A stretch of 63,115 nucleotides of DNA from Gemmatimonadaceae bacterium (GCA_035533755.1 DATLTC010000087.1:1-63115), one strand, 5' to 3'; counted from the first letter of the stretch, positions 41,022-49,458 are shown. The notes: generated by a model not told the origin, from the letters alone. Made by a program: numbers and translations.

Positions 41022-41764
41022 GCGGTCCCACCATCACCTGCGAGATCTTCAGCGACCGGCTGATGGATTTCCTGGACGGCGACCTGGACGGCGCGACGCG
41101 CGACGCCATGGCGGCGCACGCGCGCGGCTGCCTGGCGTGCGGAGCGCTGCTCGCCGACCTGCGCCGCGTGAGCGCCCGGGCCGCCGAACTCCCCGTGCTC
41201 GCGCCGTCGCGCGACCTGTGGCAGGGCATCGCGGCGCGCCTCGAGACCCCCGTGGTCCCGCTGGCCGGCCGCCGTCCGTGGTGGAGGTCGCCCGCGCTGT
41301 TGAGCGCGGCCGTGGCCGCCACGTTCGTCGTCGCGGCGGTGCTCGGCTACGCCACCACGCACCGCGCCGCGCCGCGATCCGCCGCTGGCGGACCGGCCGC
41401 GCCGGTGACCGCGCAGCGGGCCCCCGTTCCCGGGCCCGCCGACACGGCGCTCGGCGGACCGGCGCAGGCGCGCCTGGCCGCCAACCGCGCGGCGCGAGCC
41501 ACGCCCGCCGCCGTCGAGCAGTCGTACGACACGGAGATCGCCGCGCTGCATGCCGTGCTCAACGCGCGCCGGAGCCACCTCGACACCGCCACCGTGGCCG
41601 TGATCGAGAAGAACCTCACCGTCATCGACGACGCCATCGCGCAGTGCAAGACGGCGTTGGCGCGCGATCCGGCCAGCCGGTTCCTGTTGCAGTCGCTCAC
41701 GCAGTCCCTCGATACGAAAGTCCAGATCTTGCGCGTGGCGGCGGCCCTGCCGTCCGCCACCTAG
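41018..41764 (+). CDS. Anti-sigma factor with zinc-finger (zf-HC2) domain
   Basis: A 248-residue membrane anti-sigma factor. The N-terminal ZAS motif is HARGCLACGALLADLRR (H-x3-C-x2-C, about 31-47). One membrane helix follows (SPALLSAAVAATFVVAAVLGYATT, about 90-113). The extracytoplasmic part contains an Ala/Pro-rich linker and a helical domain (YDTEIAALHAVLNARRSHLDTATVAVIEKNL, about 168-198) resembling stress-sensor domains found with DUF4097 operons. Translationally coupled to the sigma gene by ATGA. Confidence 0.93.
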   Translation: MSGPTITCEIFSDRLMDFLDGDLDGATRDAMAAHARGCLACGALLADLRRVSARAAELPVLAPSRDLWQGIAARLETPVVPLAGRRPWWRSPALLSAAVAATFVVAAVLGYATTHRAAPRSAAGGPAAPVTAQRAPVPGPADTALGGPAQARLAANRAARATPAAVEQSYDTEIAALHAVLNARRSHLDTATVAVIEKNLTVIDDAIAQCKTALARDPASRFLLQSLTQSLDTKVQILRVAAALPSAT

Positions 41765-41773
41765 GACCCCATC

Positions 41774-42697
41774 ATGACACGCTCTCTGCTCCTCGGTGCT
41801 CTCCTCCTCGCCGCCGCCGCCTCGCCAGTCGCCGGCCAGACCGCCCGCCGCGACGACGGCCGCTGGTTCGATCGCGACCGTAGCGCGCGCCTCGACACCA
41901 CCGTCGCCTTCCGGCCCGGCGGGATCGTGGCCCTCACCGCGCGACAGGGCGACATCGTCGTCCGCACCGGCACGCGCCCCGAGGTCGTCGTGCACGCCAC
42001 CTCGGACCACGGGCGCATCCGGTTCGACGCCTCCGACGATCGCGTGTCGGTGGACGCCTCCGACGCCGGCGGCGACGTGCGCCTGGAGATCACCGTGCCG
42101 GCGGGCGCCCGCGTCACCGCGCAGTCGCAGAGCGGCGATATCGCCATCCGCGGCACCGGGGGCGCCGTGTCGGCGCACACCCAGAGCGGCGACGTCACCG
42201 TCCAGACCGCCGCCGGCCACATCGACTTCGGCACCCTCTCGGGCGACGTCATCGCCGATGGCCTCACAGGCGACGTCCACGCGCGGGCCGTGAGCGGCGA
42301 CATCACGCTCACCGACGTCACCGGTGACGTGAGCGCCGAGACGGTGAGCGGCAACGTGCATCTCAAGAACATCACGTCGCGGAGCGTGAGCGCGCACAGC
42401 ACGAGCAGCGACGTCAGCTTCGACGGCGCGATCGCGCCCGACGGCCGCTATGAGTTCGGCACCCACTCCGGCGACGTGATGCTCGCCATTCCGGCCAACG
42501 CCAGCGCCCAGCTCACCGTGTCCACGTGGAGCGGCTCGATCGACAGCGACTTCCCGATCACGCTCCAGCCCGGCGAGCACGGCATCGGCAGCGCCACCAG
42601 CAAGCGCTTCACGTTCAACATCGGCGGCGGTGCGGCGCGCATCAGCGCCGAGTCGTTCAGCGGCGACGTGGTCATCCACCGGCGCGGCAGCCGGTGA
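41774..42697 (+). CDS. DUF4097 secreted beta-helix protein, paralogue 1
   Basis: A 307-residue exported protein with signal peptide MTRSLLLGALLLAAAASPVAG. The body is a right-handed beta-helix made of repeated turns such as SGDIAI, SGDVTV, SGDVIA, TGDVHA, SGDITL, SGNVHL and SGDVMLA, the DUF4097 pattern. The C terminus SGDVVIHRRGS closes the solenoid. It begins 10 bases after the anti-sigma stop, so it belongs to the sigma/anti-sigma transcript. Function unknown; the family is often found downstream of ECF sigma/anti-sigma pairs. Confidence 0.9.
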   Translation: MTRSLLLGALLLAAAASPVAGQTARRDDGRWFDRDRSARLDTTVAFRPGGIVALTARQGDIVVRTGTRPEVVVHATSDHGRIRFDASDDRVSVDASDAGGDVRLEITVPAGARVTAQSQSGDIAIRGTGGAVSAHTQSGDVTVQTAAGHIDFGTLSGDVIADGLTGDVHARAVSGDITLTDVTGDVSAETVSGNVHLKNITSRSVSAHSTSSDVSFDGAIAPDGRYEFGTHSGDVMLAIPANASAQLTVSTWSGSIDSDFPITLQPGEHGIGSATSKRFTFNIGGGAARISAESFSGDVVIHRRGSR

Positions 42698-42735
42698 ACC
42701 TGGCCGCGCGCCCCACACTCTCAACGGATCCCTCC

Positions 42736-43506
42736 ATGCGCACACTCCTCGGAATTGCCCTCGTCGCCCTCGGCACGGCCTCGGCCGGCGCGCAGCAGGC
42801 CGACTTCCAATGGTCCAAGGCGGAACCCGCCGGTACCGTCGTCTCGGTGCACGACATCAACGGCGACGTGCGGTTCGCGCCGGCCGGCGGCACCACCGTC
42901 GAGGTCACCGGCCACCGGCACGGCAACACCGACGACATGTACGTGGCCGTCAAGGAGTACGCGCAGCATGTGGTGGTCTGCGTGCTCTGGAAGGACTCCG
43001 ACGAATCGTGCGACGAGGACGGCGCCCACATGCACTCGCACCACAGCAACTGGGGCGATCGCGGGACCGTGGACGTGACCGTCAAGCTGCCGGCGTCGAT
43101 GCTGGCCGACGCCCATTCGGTGAGCGGCGACGTGGCCATCGACGGCGCCCAGGGCGACGTGCGCGCGTCGTCGGTGAGCGGCGACCTGAAACTGCACGAT
43201 CTCCGCGCTTCGTCGGTGCGCGCCACCTCGGTGAGCGGCGACGTGGACGTGACCATCGCCGCGCTCACCGGCGCCGGCGACCTCTCGTTCCGGAGCGTGA
43301 GCGGCGACGTCACCGTGGCCGTGCCCGCCGCGCTCGACGCCGACTTCGCGATGTCCACGGTGAGCGGCGACCTCGACACCGACTTCCCGCTCACGCTCCA
43401 CGGCCAGGTGGGCCGCCGGAGCATCAACGCCCGCATCGGCCGCGGCGGCCGCGCCCTCTCCGTGTCCACGGTGAGCGGCGACGTCCGTTTGCGCACTCTC
43501 AAGTGA
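42736..43506 (+). CDS. DUF4097 secreted beta-helix protein, paralogue 2
   Basis: A 256-residue protein with signal peptide MRTLLGIALVALGTASAGAQQ. SVHDINGDVRFAPAGGTTVEVTG opens the domain; near residues 60-105 is a Cys- and His-rich patch (CVLWKDSDESCDEDGAHMHSHH) that could bind metal, absent from paralogue 1. Repeated VSGDV turns (at least six) form the solenoid, ending VSTVSGDVRLRTLK. It lies 38 bases after paralogue 1. Its stop region contains a -35-like GTGACA for the next gene. Confidence 0.9.
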   Translation: MRTLLGIALVALGTASAGAQQADFQWSKAEPAGTVVSVHDINGDVRFAPAGGTTVEVTGHRHGNTDDMYVAVKEYAQHVVVCVLWKDSDESCDEDGAHMHSHHSNWGDRGTVDVTVKLPASMLADAHSVSGDVAIDGAQGDVRASSVSGDLKLHDLRASSVRATSVSGDVDVTIAALTGAGDLSFRSVSGDVTVAVPAALDADFAMSTVSGDLDTDFPLTLHGQVGRRSINARIGRGGRALSVSTVSGDVRLRTLK

Positions 43507-43531
43507 CATTCCCGGCGTTCCCGGGTAGGAT
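43503..43531 (+). promoter_or_regulatory. Putative promoter of DUF4097 paralogue 3
   Basis: GTGACA (43503-43508; 5/6 to TTGACA), 17-base spacer, TAGGAT (43526-43531; 4/6 to TATAAT). The -35 overlaps the preceding stop codon. Only 7 bases (ACCTCAT) lie between the -10 and the ATG at 43539, so the mRNA would be leaderless. The 13-mer CGTTCCCGGGTAG spanning the -10 is repeated before the Bax-inhibitor gene. Confidence 0.5.
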
Positions 43532-43538
43532 ACCTCAT

Positions 43539-44339
43539 ATGCGCCGCTCCCTCGCCCTCTCTCTCGTCCTCGCCACCGGCTTTGCCGGCGCCGCGGCCCG
43601 CGCCCAGAACGCGCCCGATCAGAACACCATGACCTGGGCGTGGAAGATCCCCGACGGCCGCTGGATCACCGTGCGCAACATGAACGGCCGGGTGACCGTC
43701 CAGCGCGCCACCGGCGACAGCGTGACCGTGACCGCCACCAAGCACTGGCGCCGCGGCGATCCGAGCATCGTCCACTTCGACGTCCAGCATTTCGGCGAGG
43801 ACAATCAGGACGTGCTCCTCTGCGCGCTCTGGGGCCCCGACGCCCACTGCACGCCCGGCAGCTACGATGCGCGCTACGAGGGACACGAGCGCAACAACGA
43901 CGTCCGCGTGGACTTCGTGGTCAGCGTGCCCGCCGGCGTCAAGGTGGGCGCGCATACCGTGAACTCCGATGTCTCCGTCACCGGCGTCACGTCCGAGGTG
44001 CGCGCCAGCACCGTCAACGGCGCGGTGAACGTGGCCACCGACGGCGGCCCCGTGTCGGCCAGCAGCGTCAACGGGACGGTGCATGCGAGCATGCTCCACT
44101 ACCGGCCCACCTCCGAGATGCGATTCTCGAGCGTGAACGGCTCGGTGATCGTCGAGCTCGGCAACGACGTGGACGCCGACGTCGAGCTGTCCACGGTGAA
44201 CGGGCGCTTCATGACCGACTTCCCGGTCACGCTCAACGGCCACATCGATCCGCGCCACCTGCGCGCCACCCTGGGCAAGGGCGGCTCCCGCATCATCATG
44301 CGCACCGTGAACGGGAACGTGGAGCTCCGCAAGCACTGA
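43539..44339 (+). CDS. DUF4097 secreted beta-helix protein, paralogue 3
   Basis: A 266-residue protein, signal peptide MRRSLALSLVLATGFAGAAARAQ. WKIPDGRWITVRNMNGRVTVQRATGDSVTVTA opens the domain. A cysteine patch CALWGPDAHCTPGSYD matches the position of the Cys/His patch in paralogue 2. Here the turns read VNSDV, VNGAV, VNGTV, VNGSV, VNGRF and VNGNV: Asn-Gly replaces Ser-Gly-Asp of the other two, showing divergence after duplication. It has its own promoter-like sequence. Confidence 0.9.
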   Translation: MRRSLALSLVLATGFAGAAARAQNAPDQNTMTWAWKIPDGRWITVRNMNGRVTVQRATGDSVTVTATKHWRRGDPSIVHFDVQHFGEDNQDVLLCALWGPDAHCTPGSYDARYEGHERNNDVRVDFVVSVPAGVKVGAHTVNSDVSVTGVTSEVRASTVNGAVNVATDGGPVSASSVNGTVHASMLHYRPTSEMRFSSVNGSVIVELGNDVDADVELSTVNGRFMTDFPVTLNGHIDPRHLRATLGKGGSRIIMRTVNGNVELRKH

Positions 44340-44358
44340 GCCGCCCCCCGCGCCTCCA

Positions 44359-44389
44359 CTGGCACTCGGCCCCCGTTCCCGGGTAGAAT
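44359..44389 (+). promoter_or_regulatory. Putative promoter before the Bax-inhibitor-1 gene
   Basis: TAGAAT (44384-44389; 5/6 to TATAAT) inside the repeated 13-mer CGTTCCCGGGTAG, with CTGGCA (44359-44364; 4/6) 19 bases upstream. The start codon is 39 bases downstream and an AGGAG lies between, so this gene has a normal 5' leader. Confidence 0.4.
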
Positions 44390-44428
44390 TGGAGGCAGGG
44401 CTACTCAATTCAGGAGCTGCGTCTCACC

Positions 44429-45112
44429 ATGGGTTTCTCGTCCAGCATCGCCACACCGGTCCGGTCCGGGGTCGAACGGGCCACGCTCGTTCGCCGCACG
44501 TACGGCCTCGTCTTCGTGGGCATCGTGGTGTCGCTCCTCGGCGCCGCGTTCGCGTTCACGCAAGCGGCCCTGATGAACGCGGTGGCCGCCCACCCGTTCA
44601 TCACCATGCTCTGCTGGTTCGCGCCGCTGTGGATGGCGCAGACCCAGTCGCGCAACTATCCGCGCAACATCATCCTCACCCTGCTGTTCACGTTCATCGT
44701 GGGCGTCTGGCTCGCCCCGATGATGCTGTACTACCTCAGGATGCAGCCCGGCGTGCTCGGCGAAGCCGGCCTGCTCACCTTCTCCGCCTTCGGCATCCTC
44801 ACCCTGTACGCCACGTTCAGCCGGCGCGACTTCAGCGCCTGGGGCGGGTTCTTCACCGTCGGACTGTTCGTGCTGTTCGCCACCATGCTCATCGGCATGT
44901 TCTTCCCGAGCGTGGGCGGCTCCCTCTGGATCGCGGGCGCCGGCGTGCTCGTCTTCTCGGGGCTCCTCGTCTTCGACACCTGGCGCATCACGCGCTCCGG
45001 ACAGTTCGGCGAGAACGATTACGTGATCGCCGCGGTCACCATCTATCTCGACCTGCTCAACCTCTTCCTGTTCATCCTGAGCCTGCTCGGCGGCGGCGAC
45101 CGCCGGCGCTGA
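44429..45112 (+). CDS. Bax inhibitor-1/YccA family membrane protein
   Basis: A 227-residue, seven-helix inner-membrane protein of the TMBIM/YccA family (calcium leak or FtsH modulator in characterised members). Helices include GLVFVGIVVSLLGAAFAF, IILTLLFTFIVGVWLAPMML, LLTFSAFGILTLYATF, FFTVGLFVLFATMLIGMFF and LWIAGAGVLVFSGLLVFDTWRI, then the conserved end DYVIAAVTIYLDLLNLFLFILSLL. The ATG at 44429 has CAGGAG 13 bases upstream. A perfect 18-base terminator stem follows. Confidence 0.94.
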   Translation: MGFSSSIATPVRSGVERATLVRRTYGLVFVGIVVSLLGAAFAFTQAALMNAVAAHPFITMLCWFAPLWMAQTQSRNYPRNIILTLLFTFIVGVWLAPMMLYYLRMQPGVLGEAGLLTFSAFGILTLYATFSRRDFSAWGGFFTVGLFVLFATMLIGMFFPSVGGSLWIAGAGVLVFSGLLVFDTWRITRSGQFGENDYVIAAVTIYLDLLNLFLFILSLLGGGDRRR

Positions 45113-45128
45113 ACTCACGCGCCGAATA

Positions 45129-45173
45129 CGAAACCGGCCCGCGGGCGATAATGCCCGCGGGCCGGTTTCGTTT
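45129..45173 (+). terminator. Strong intrinsic terminator between convergent genes
   Basis: CGAAACCGGCCCGCGGGC (45129-45146), loop GATAAT, and GCCCGCGGGCCGGTTTCG (45153-45170) form a perfect 18-pair stem followed by TTT. It lies between the convergent Bax-inhibitor and pterin dehydratase genes; AAA runs at the other end could make it work in both directions. Confidence 0.9.
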
Positions 45174-45189
45174 GGTGCCGCCGCGCCCG

Positions 45190-45477
45190 CTACCCCGCGT
45201 GCGTCTTCTCGATCCTGGCCGCCAGATCCAGATCCAGCTGCGTGATGCCGCCGGCCGAATGCGTGGACAGCGCGAAACACACCTTGGTGTAGCGGATGTC
45301 GATGTCGGGGTGGTGATCCATCGCGTCGGCGATGACCGCTACCTTGGCCACGAACGCGATCCCGTCGCCGAATCGCGGGAAGCTGAACGTCTTGGTGAGC
45401 ACGTCGCCGCGCCGCGCCCAGCCCAGCAACCCACCCAGCGCGCGCTGGATCTCGAGATCGGACAGCTTCGCAGGCAT
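45190..45477 (-). CDS. phhB: Pterin-4a-carbinolamine dehydratase
   Basis: A 95-residue enzyme that dehydrates 4a-hydroxytetrahydrobiopterin, the cofactor product of aromatic amino-acid hydroxylases. The active-site motif AMDHHPDIDIRYTKVCFALSTH (about 53-74) has the essential His pair and the second His of the family. GGITQLDLDLAARIEKTH closes the fold. It is the natural partner of the phenylalanine hydroxylase at 30606-31367 although 14 kb away and not cotranscribed. The terminator at 45129-45173 would end its transcript too. Confidence 0.93.
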   Translation of the reverse strand: MPAKLSDLEIQRALGGLLGWARRGDVLTKTFSFPRFGDGIAFVAKVAVIADAMDHHPDIDIRYTKVCFALSTHSAGGITQLDLDLAARIEKTHAG

Positions 45478-45584
45478 CGGGTCCCCCCGTTCACACGTGG
45501 CACGCAGGCCGGCGGTGCCGGCCGGCCTCCAGGGATTCTATCCGCTCCAACCGCCCCGCGATATGCCCGGGCCGGCGCCGCGGG

Positions 45585-47183
45585 TCAGCGCGGCGCGGGC
45601 CCCAGCACTCCGCCGTCGGGAAACGTCGCCACCACCCGCAAGCCGAGTGCCGACGCGAGACTGTCGGGCGACACGTACGCGGGATTCGGCGCCAGAAAAG
45701 CGAGCACGACGCCGCCATGCGCCGCCAGCGTGTCGCCGAACGCACGCAGCGTCTGCGGATCCGCCGACTGCGGCAACCCCCGCGCCGGCCGTCCGAGATA
45801 GAGGTACGACACCGCCGGCCAGTTGGTGTATAGCGGGTGCGATCCGCCGTCGGCGCGCGCCCAGTCGAGGATCAGCGACTCGCGCCACGCATCGTTGGCC
45901 AGGTCCGTGCCGTGCGCCAACGCGTCGTGCGCATGGCGCCACGATGCCGCCAGCGACCCGCCGCCCCAGGCAACCAGCGCCACGAGCAGTCCGGCGCGCG
46001 CCGCGCGGCGCGCCGAGCGCCACCAGGTAGCCGCCGCCACCGAGAATGCCACGGCCACGAGCACGATCAGCGGAGCGAGCAGCCGCCCGTCGAACGTCAT
46101 GCCCCCGTCGGCGAACAGCCGCGCCGCCAGCAGCACCAGCGCGTAGCATCCCCCGAGCACCGCCGACGCGCCCAACACGCGCGCGGCGATGAGTTGCGGA
46201 ACGTTCGTGGAACTGTGCAGGGGAATGTCGGCGGGCAGCAGGCGCCACAGCCGGTACGCGCGGCGCGTGCCCACCACGAACATCGCCGCCACGCCGGCCG
46301 CCACGAGCAGCGCTACCCAGCCTGCCCCGGGCACCGCGTGCGCCGTGGGCGCGAGCCACGTGGTGAGCGTCCGGGCGCCGCCGGATATCGAGCGTTCCCA
46401 GTCGCCGTACACTCCGAGCCGGCGCACCACGTGAGCGCCGGCGCCATGGGCGGCCACCAGCCAGGCGAGCATGAGCAGCAGCGCCGGCGCCGCCGCGAGC
46501 ACGGAGCGCCGCACGCGATCGCGCGGCGCACCGCGCCGAGTGAGCGCCCACAACACCGCGGCCACCACGGCCGCGATGCCGCTGAAGCGCACCAGTAGCG
46601 CCGCTGCCGCGCTCAGTCCCGCTGCCAGCGGCTGGTCCGGGGCCGCCACCATCGTGGCCAGCGTGAATGCCATGCACGCCAGAAACAGCGGCTCGCTCAG
46701 CACCGAGAGGTGCACATCCACCGTGGCCGGCATCACGAGCAGCGCCAGGCCCAGCAGCGTCGCCGCCCCCGCCCCCGCCGCGTCGCCCACGATCGCCAGC
46801 AGCGCCGCCATGGCGATGAACGCCGACAGCGCCTCCACCAGCCGCGCCGCCTGCGCCGCCGGCAGCCCGAGCGCCGTCGGTCCCGCGATGGCCATCGAGA
46901 ATCCCGGTGGATAGTGCGTCAGCGACGACGTGCTGTCGGCCGAATTCCACGGCGCCATCGGCACCCGGAACCCGTGGCCCGACACCAGCGATTCCGCCGC
47001 GCCGAGATACGACGCCGACGCCGGTTCAAACCCCGGACCGGCCGGCTCCGTGATGAAGAGCACTCCGGAAAACGCCACGCTCGCCATCACCAGCGCCACC
47101 AGGCGCACGGCAAACAGCGAGCTTCGCCAAATCGTCGTCGCGTCGCGGCTGAGACCCAGAAGCAGCTTCACGGGGCGAAACAT
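45585..47183 (-). CDS. Polytopic membrane protein, GT-C/ArnT-like glycosyltransferase candidate
   Basis: A 532-residue protein with about ten hydrophobic segments: an N-terminal helix LVALVMASVAFSGVLFI, then a large loop containing LTHYPPGFSMAIAG (a YPPG motif often present in GT-C periplasmic loop 1), MAALLAIVGDAAGAGAATLLGLALLVM and further helices to about residue 425, followed by a soluble C-terminal domain. This layout fits GT-C enzymes using polyprenyl-phosphate sugars; the usual acidic DxD-type residue is not obvious, so it stays tentative. The ATG at 47183 is given. Divergent from the radical SAM gene, 87 bases away. Confidence 0.65.
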   Translation of the reverse strand: MFRPVKLLLGLSRDATTIWRSSLFAVRLVALVMASVAFSGVLFITEPAGPGFEPASASYLGAAESLVSGHGFRVPMAPWNSADSTSSLTHYPPGFSMAIAGPTALGLPAAQAARLVEALSAFIAMAALLAIVGDAAGAGAATLLGLALLVMPATVDVHLSVLSEPLFLACMAFTLATMVAAPDQPLAAGLSAAAALLVRFSGIAAVVAAVLWALTRRGAPRDRVRRSVLAAAPALLLMLAWLVAAHGAGAHVVRRLGVYGDWERSISGGARTLTTWLAPTAHAVPGAGWVALLVAAGVAAMFVVGTRRAYRLWRLLPADIPLHSSTNVPQLIAARVLGASAVLGGCYALVLLAARLFADGGMTFDGRLLAPLIVLVAVAFSVAAATWWRSARRAARAGLLVALVAWGGGSLAASWRHAHDALAHGTDLANDAWRESLILDWARADGGSHPLYTNWPAVSYLYLGRPARGLPQSADPQTLRAFGDTLAAHGGVVLAFLAPNPAYVSPDSLASALGLRVVATFPDGGVLGPAPR

Positions 47184-47270
47184 ACGACGATCGCGGCGAT
47201 TCTGGCGAACGCTCGCTCTTGTGGTTTCGGTATTTCTTCGGTATGCATACACCCCTGCTCACCGTCGCCC

Positions 47271-48389
47271 ATGGCCCAACAACTGTCGCTGTTTCCCGAT
47301 GGCCTCACGCGCCGGCGCGCGCTCCCCGTCATCGGCGAGCAGAAGGACATCCGCTATCACGCCACGCGGGCCCGCGAGATTCTCAACGGCCCCGGCACCA
47401 CCGGACTCGACGGCTTCTGGTCCATCAACCCGTACGTCGGATGCGCATTCGGCTGCGCGTACTGCTATGCGCGCTACGCGCATCGCTACGCCCTCGAGCG
47501 GGCGTTGGCCGCCGACCCCGGCGACGAGGCGCTGCACGAGACGGCGCGGACGCTCCCGCCCTGGCTCGCCTTCGAGCGCGCCATCCTCGTCAAGCGCAAC
47601 GCGGCCGACGTGCTGCAGCGCACGCTCTGGTACGGCGCCGATCGCTATCGCGATCTTGCGCGCGGGCACCGCATCGTCATCGGGACGGCCACCGATCCCT
47701 ATCAGCCCGCGGAGCGGCGCTTCCGCATCACGCGCGGATTGCTCGAGGTGCTGGCCCACCACGCCGATCTCCACGTGGTGATCATCACCAAGAGCCCGCT
47801 CGTCACCCGCGACACCGATCTCCTGGCGCGGCTCGCGCGCCGGTCGTCGGTCGAGGTCCACGTGTCGCTGATCACGGTCGATCGCGAACTGGCGCGCCGC
47901 ATCGAGCCGCGCGCGCCCACGCCCGAGGCTCGGCTGCGCGCCGTCGCCCGCCTGCACGCGGCGGGGGTGCGCGTGCGCGTGAACGCGATGCCGGTGCTGC
48001 CGGGCATCACCGACGATCCCGCGCAACTCGAGGCGCTGGTGGCGCGCGTGGCCGCGGCGGGCGCCGACGCGATGGTCGTCGGTTCGCTCTCCCTCCACGC
48101 CACGGCGCGCCAGCGCTACCTGCCCTTCATCGCGCGTGAATTTCCCGCCCTCGCCGCGCGCTACCGCGCCACCTTCGCGCGCGGCCACGCCATGGGGCCG
48201 AGGTATCGCCGCGGGCTGGCCGCGTGCGCACGGGAGTTGTGTGCCCGGTATGGGCTGACGTTCGGGAACGACGAGACCGCCGAGGCGGCGGATCAGACGC
48301 CGTCGCGCGCCGCGCGCCGCTCCCAGTACCCCGCGTCGGAGATCAGCACCTCGAGCGCGCGCCCCTCGGCGCCCTGCTCCGACGCGTAA
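47271..48389 (+). CDS. Radical SAM protein, SPL-like (Rv2578c family)
   Basis: A 372-residue radical S-adenosylmethionine enzyme. The [4Fe-4S] motif is GCAFGCAYCYARYAH (C-x3-C-x2-C, about residues 58-72). IGTATDPYQPAERRFRITRGLLEVLA and VVIITKSPLVTRDTDLLARLA fit the spore-photoproduct-lyase-like subgroup, whose members are mostly uncharacterised. VSLITVDRELARRIEPRAPTPEARLRAVARLHAAGVRVRVNAMPVLPGITD carries later barrel strands. The C-terminal 30 residues overlap the convergent gene at 48293-48709 by 97 bases and look low in conservation. The small ORF-free gap upstream has several AT-rich hexamers. Confidence 0.9.
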   Translation: MAQQLSLFPDGLTRRRALPVIGEQKDIRYHATRAREILNGPGTTGLDGFWSINPYVGCAFGCAYCYARYAHRYALERALAADPGDEALHETARTLPPWLAFERAILVKRNAADVLQRTLWYGADRYRDLARGHRIVIGTATDPYQPAERRFRITRGLLEVLAHHADLHVVIITKSPLVTRDTDLLARLARRSSVEVHVSLITVDRELARRIEPRAPTPEARLRAVARLHAAGVRVRVNAMPVLPGITDDPAQLEALVARVAAAGADAMVVGSLSLHATARQRYLPFIAREFPALAARYRATFARGHAMGPRYRRGLAACARELCARYGLTFGNDETAEAADQTPSRAARRSQYPASEISTSSARPSAPCSDA

Positions 48390-48709
48390 TCGGCGATGTG
48401 GATGCCCGACGTCTTCACCACCGTGCCGTCGGCCTCTTCGAGCGTGAGCCCCAGCGCGTCGCGCGACCGGTGGTAGCGCTCCAGCTTGGTCTCGTCCACC
48501 ACCCCGCCGCCGCGCCGCGGCACCGCGTCGGCGAACAGGCGGAACACGAGCTCCACCAACTCGTAACCGATGCCGGGGCGAAAGTGGCCGTGCGCCCGGC
48601 CATCCCCCGGCGACGCGTCCTCGAGTTCCGAATACCCGATCACCACGCCCGCCAGGCGCACCACGTGGCGCATGCGCGTGGACGACGCGCGCAGATCCGT
48701 GGCGCTCAC
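48293..48709 (-). CDS. Conserved hypothetical protein, 138 aa
   Basis: I do not recognise the family. The sequence has clear coding character on this strand: VVRLAGVVIGYSELEDASPGDGRAHGHFRPGIGYELVELVFRLFAD suggests a mixed alpha/beta fold with a HGHFRPGIGY loop, followed by DETKLERYHRSRDALGLTLEEADGTVVKTSGIHIADY and a final helix. Soluble, no signal. ATG 48709 overlaps the TonB-family stop (ATGA), so it is translated with that gene. The 3' 97 bases overlap the convergent radical SAM gene. Confidence 0.65.
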   Translation of the reverse strand: MSATDLRASSTRMRHVVRLAGVVIGYSELEDASPGDGRAHGHFRPGIGYELVELVFRLFADAVPRRGGGVVDETKLERYHRSRDALGLTLEEADGTVVKTSGIHIADYASEQGAEGRALEVLISDAGYWERRAARDGV

Positions 48710-49413
48710 GCTTTGCCGGGCCCCTTGGCGATGAGCGTGTCGGGTTTGGGCCGCGTGATCCGGAACGTGAACTGCTGCTCCACGAGTTGGCGCACCTTGC
48801 GGTTGCCGAGCTTGGCGGCGCGGAAGCGCATGTACGGGAGCGCCTCGCGCACGGCCTGCGAGAACCCGGGGTTGGTGGCGCTGACGATCACCAGCGACGC
48901 CGTATCGGCGAAGCCCGACGTGTCCACGATGTACTCGGTGGACACCGTCCCCTGGATGTTCTTGGCGAGCAGGTCCGGCGGATACGCCGGCGACGCGCTG
49001 TCGGGATACCGGGTGGCCGTCGAATCCACTTCCAGCACCGACAGCACGGAGTCGTCGCCCTTGGCGGCGTTCGTCACCGGGACCGAGATCGGCGCGTCCC
49101 CGGTGCCTGCCTTGGCCACCCGCGCCGCCACGGACGGCCCCTTGTTGAGAGGGGTCGGATCGAACCCCATGTTGCCCGTGGCCGGAAGCGCGATGAAGCG
49201 CAGTACCTCGGATGGGCCGTTCTGGGCAATGCGTTGGTCGGGCGGCGGAAGAAACTGCACGCGGCTGGCGATCGCCTCGCGAAGCGCTTCGGGAGCGCCC
49301 GCGGTACCGGCCACGGCGGCGCTGATGAGCAGCGCGTGCACCACCGTGCTCAGCACCACGCTGGTGCCGACAGCCGGTGGCTTGGCATAGGCGTTCATCC
49401 AGAGGCGCATCAT
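48706..49413 (-). CDS. TonB-family energy-transducing protein
   Basis: A 235-residue TonB-like protein: an N-terminal helix (VGTSVVLSTVVHALLISAAVAGTAG, about 16-40), a periplasmic linker of about 90 residues without the classic Pro-Lys repeats, and a TonB C-terminal domain YPPDLLAKNIQGTVSTEYIVDTSGFAD ... FSQAVREALPYMRFRAAKLGNRKVRQLVEQQFTF (about 142-220). It may couple the proton motive force to outer-membrane receptors such as the one at 22408-24525, or be a TonB-domain variant. The ATG is 45 bases downstream of a promoter-like sequence. ExbB/ExbD genes are not in the window. Confidence 0.88.
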   Translation of the reverse strand: MMRLWMNAYAKPPAVGTSVVLSTVVHALLISAAVAGTAGAPEALREAIASRVQFLPPPDQRIAQNGPSEVLRFIALPATGNMGFDPTPLNKGPSVAARVAKAGTGDAPISVPVTNAAKGDDSVLSVLEVDSTATRYPDSASPAYPPDLLAKNIQGTVSTEYIVDTSGFADTASLVIVSATNPGFSQAVREALPYMRFRAAKLGNRKVRQLVEQQFTFRITRPKPDTLIAKGPGKA

Positions 49414-49458
49414 GTGACCTCCCGCGCTGCGTGGCCGGCGACCGCGGCTCCCCTTGGT

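Noticed and set aside
41774-44339. Direct repeats resembling a repeat array or CRISPR
   Set aside because: The repeats are codons for VSGD and VNG turns of beta-helix proteins, irregularly spaced and in frame.
44355-44389. Sigma-54 promoter (TGGCAC) before the Bax-inhibitor gene
   Set aside because: No TTGC/GC -12 element at the required spacing; TAGAAT fits a sigma-70 type -10 better.
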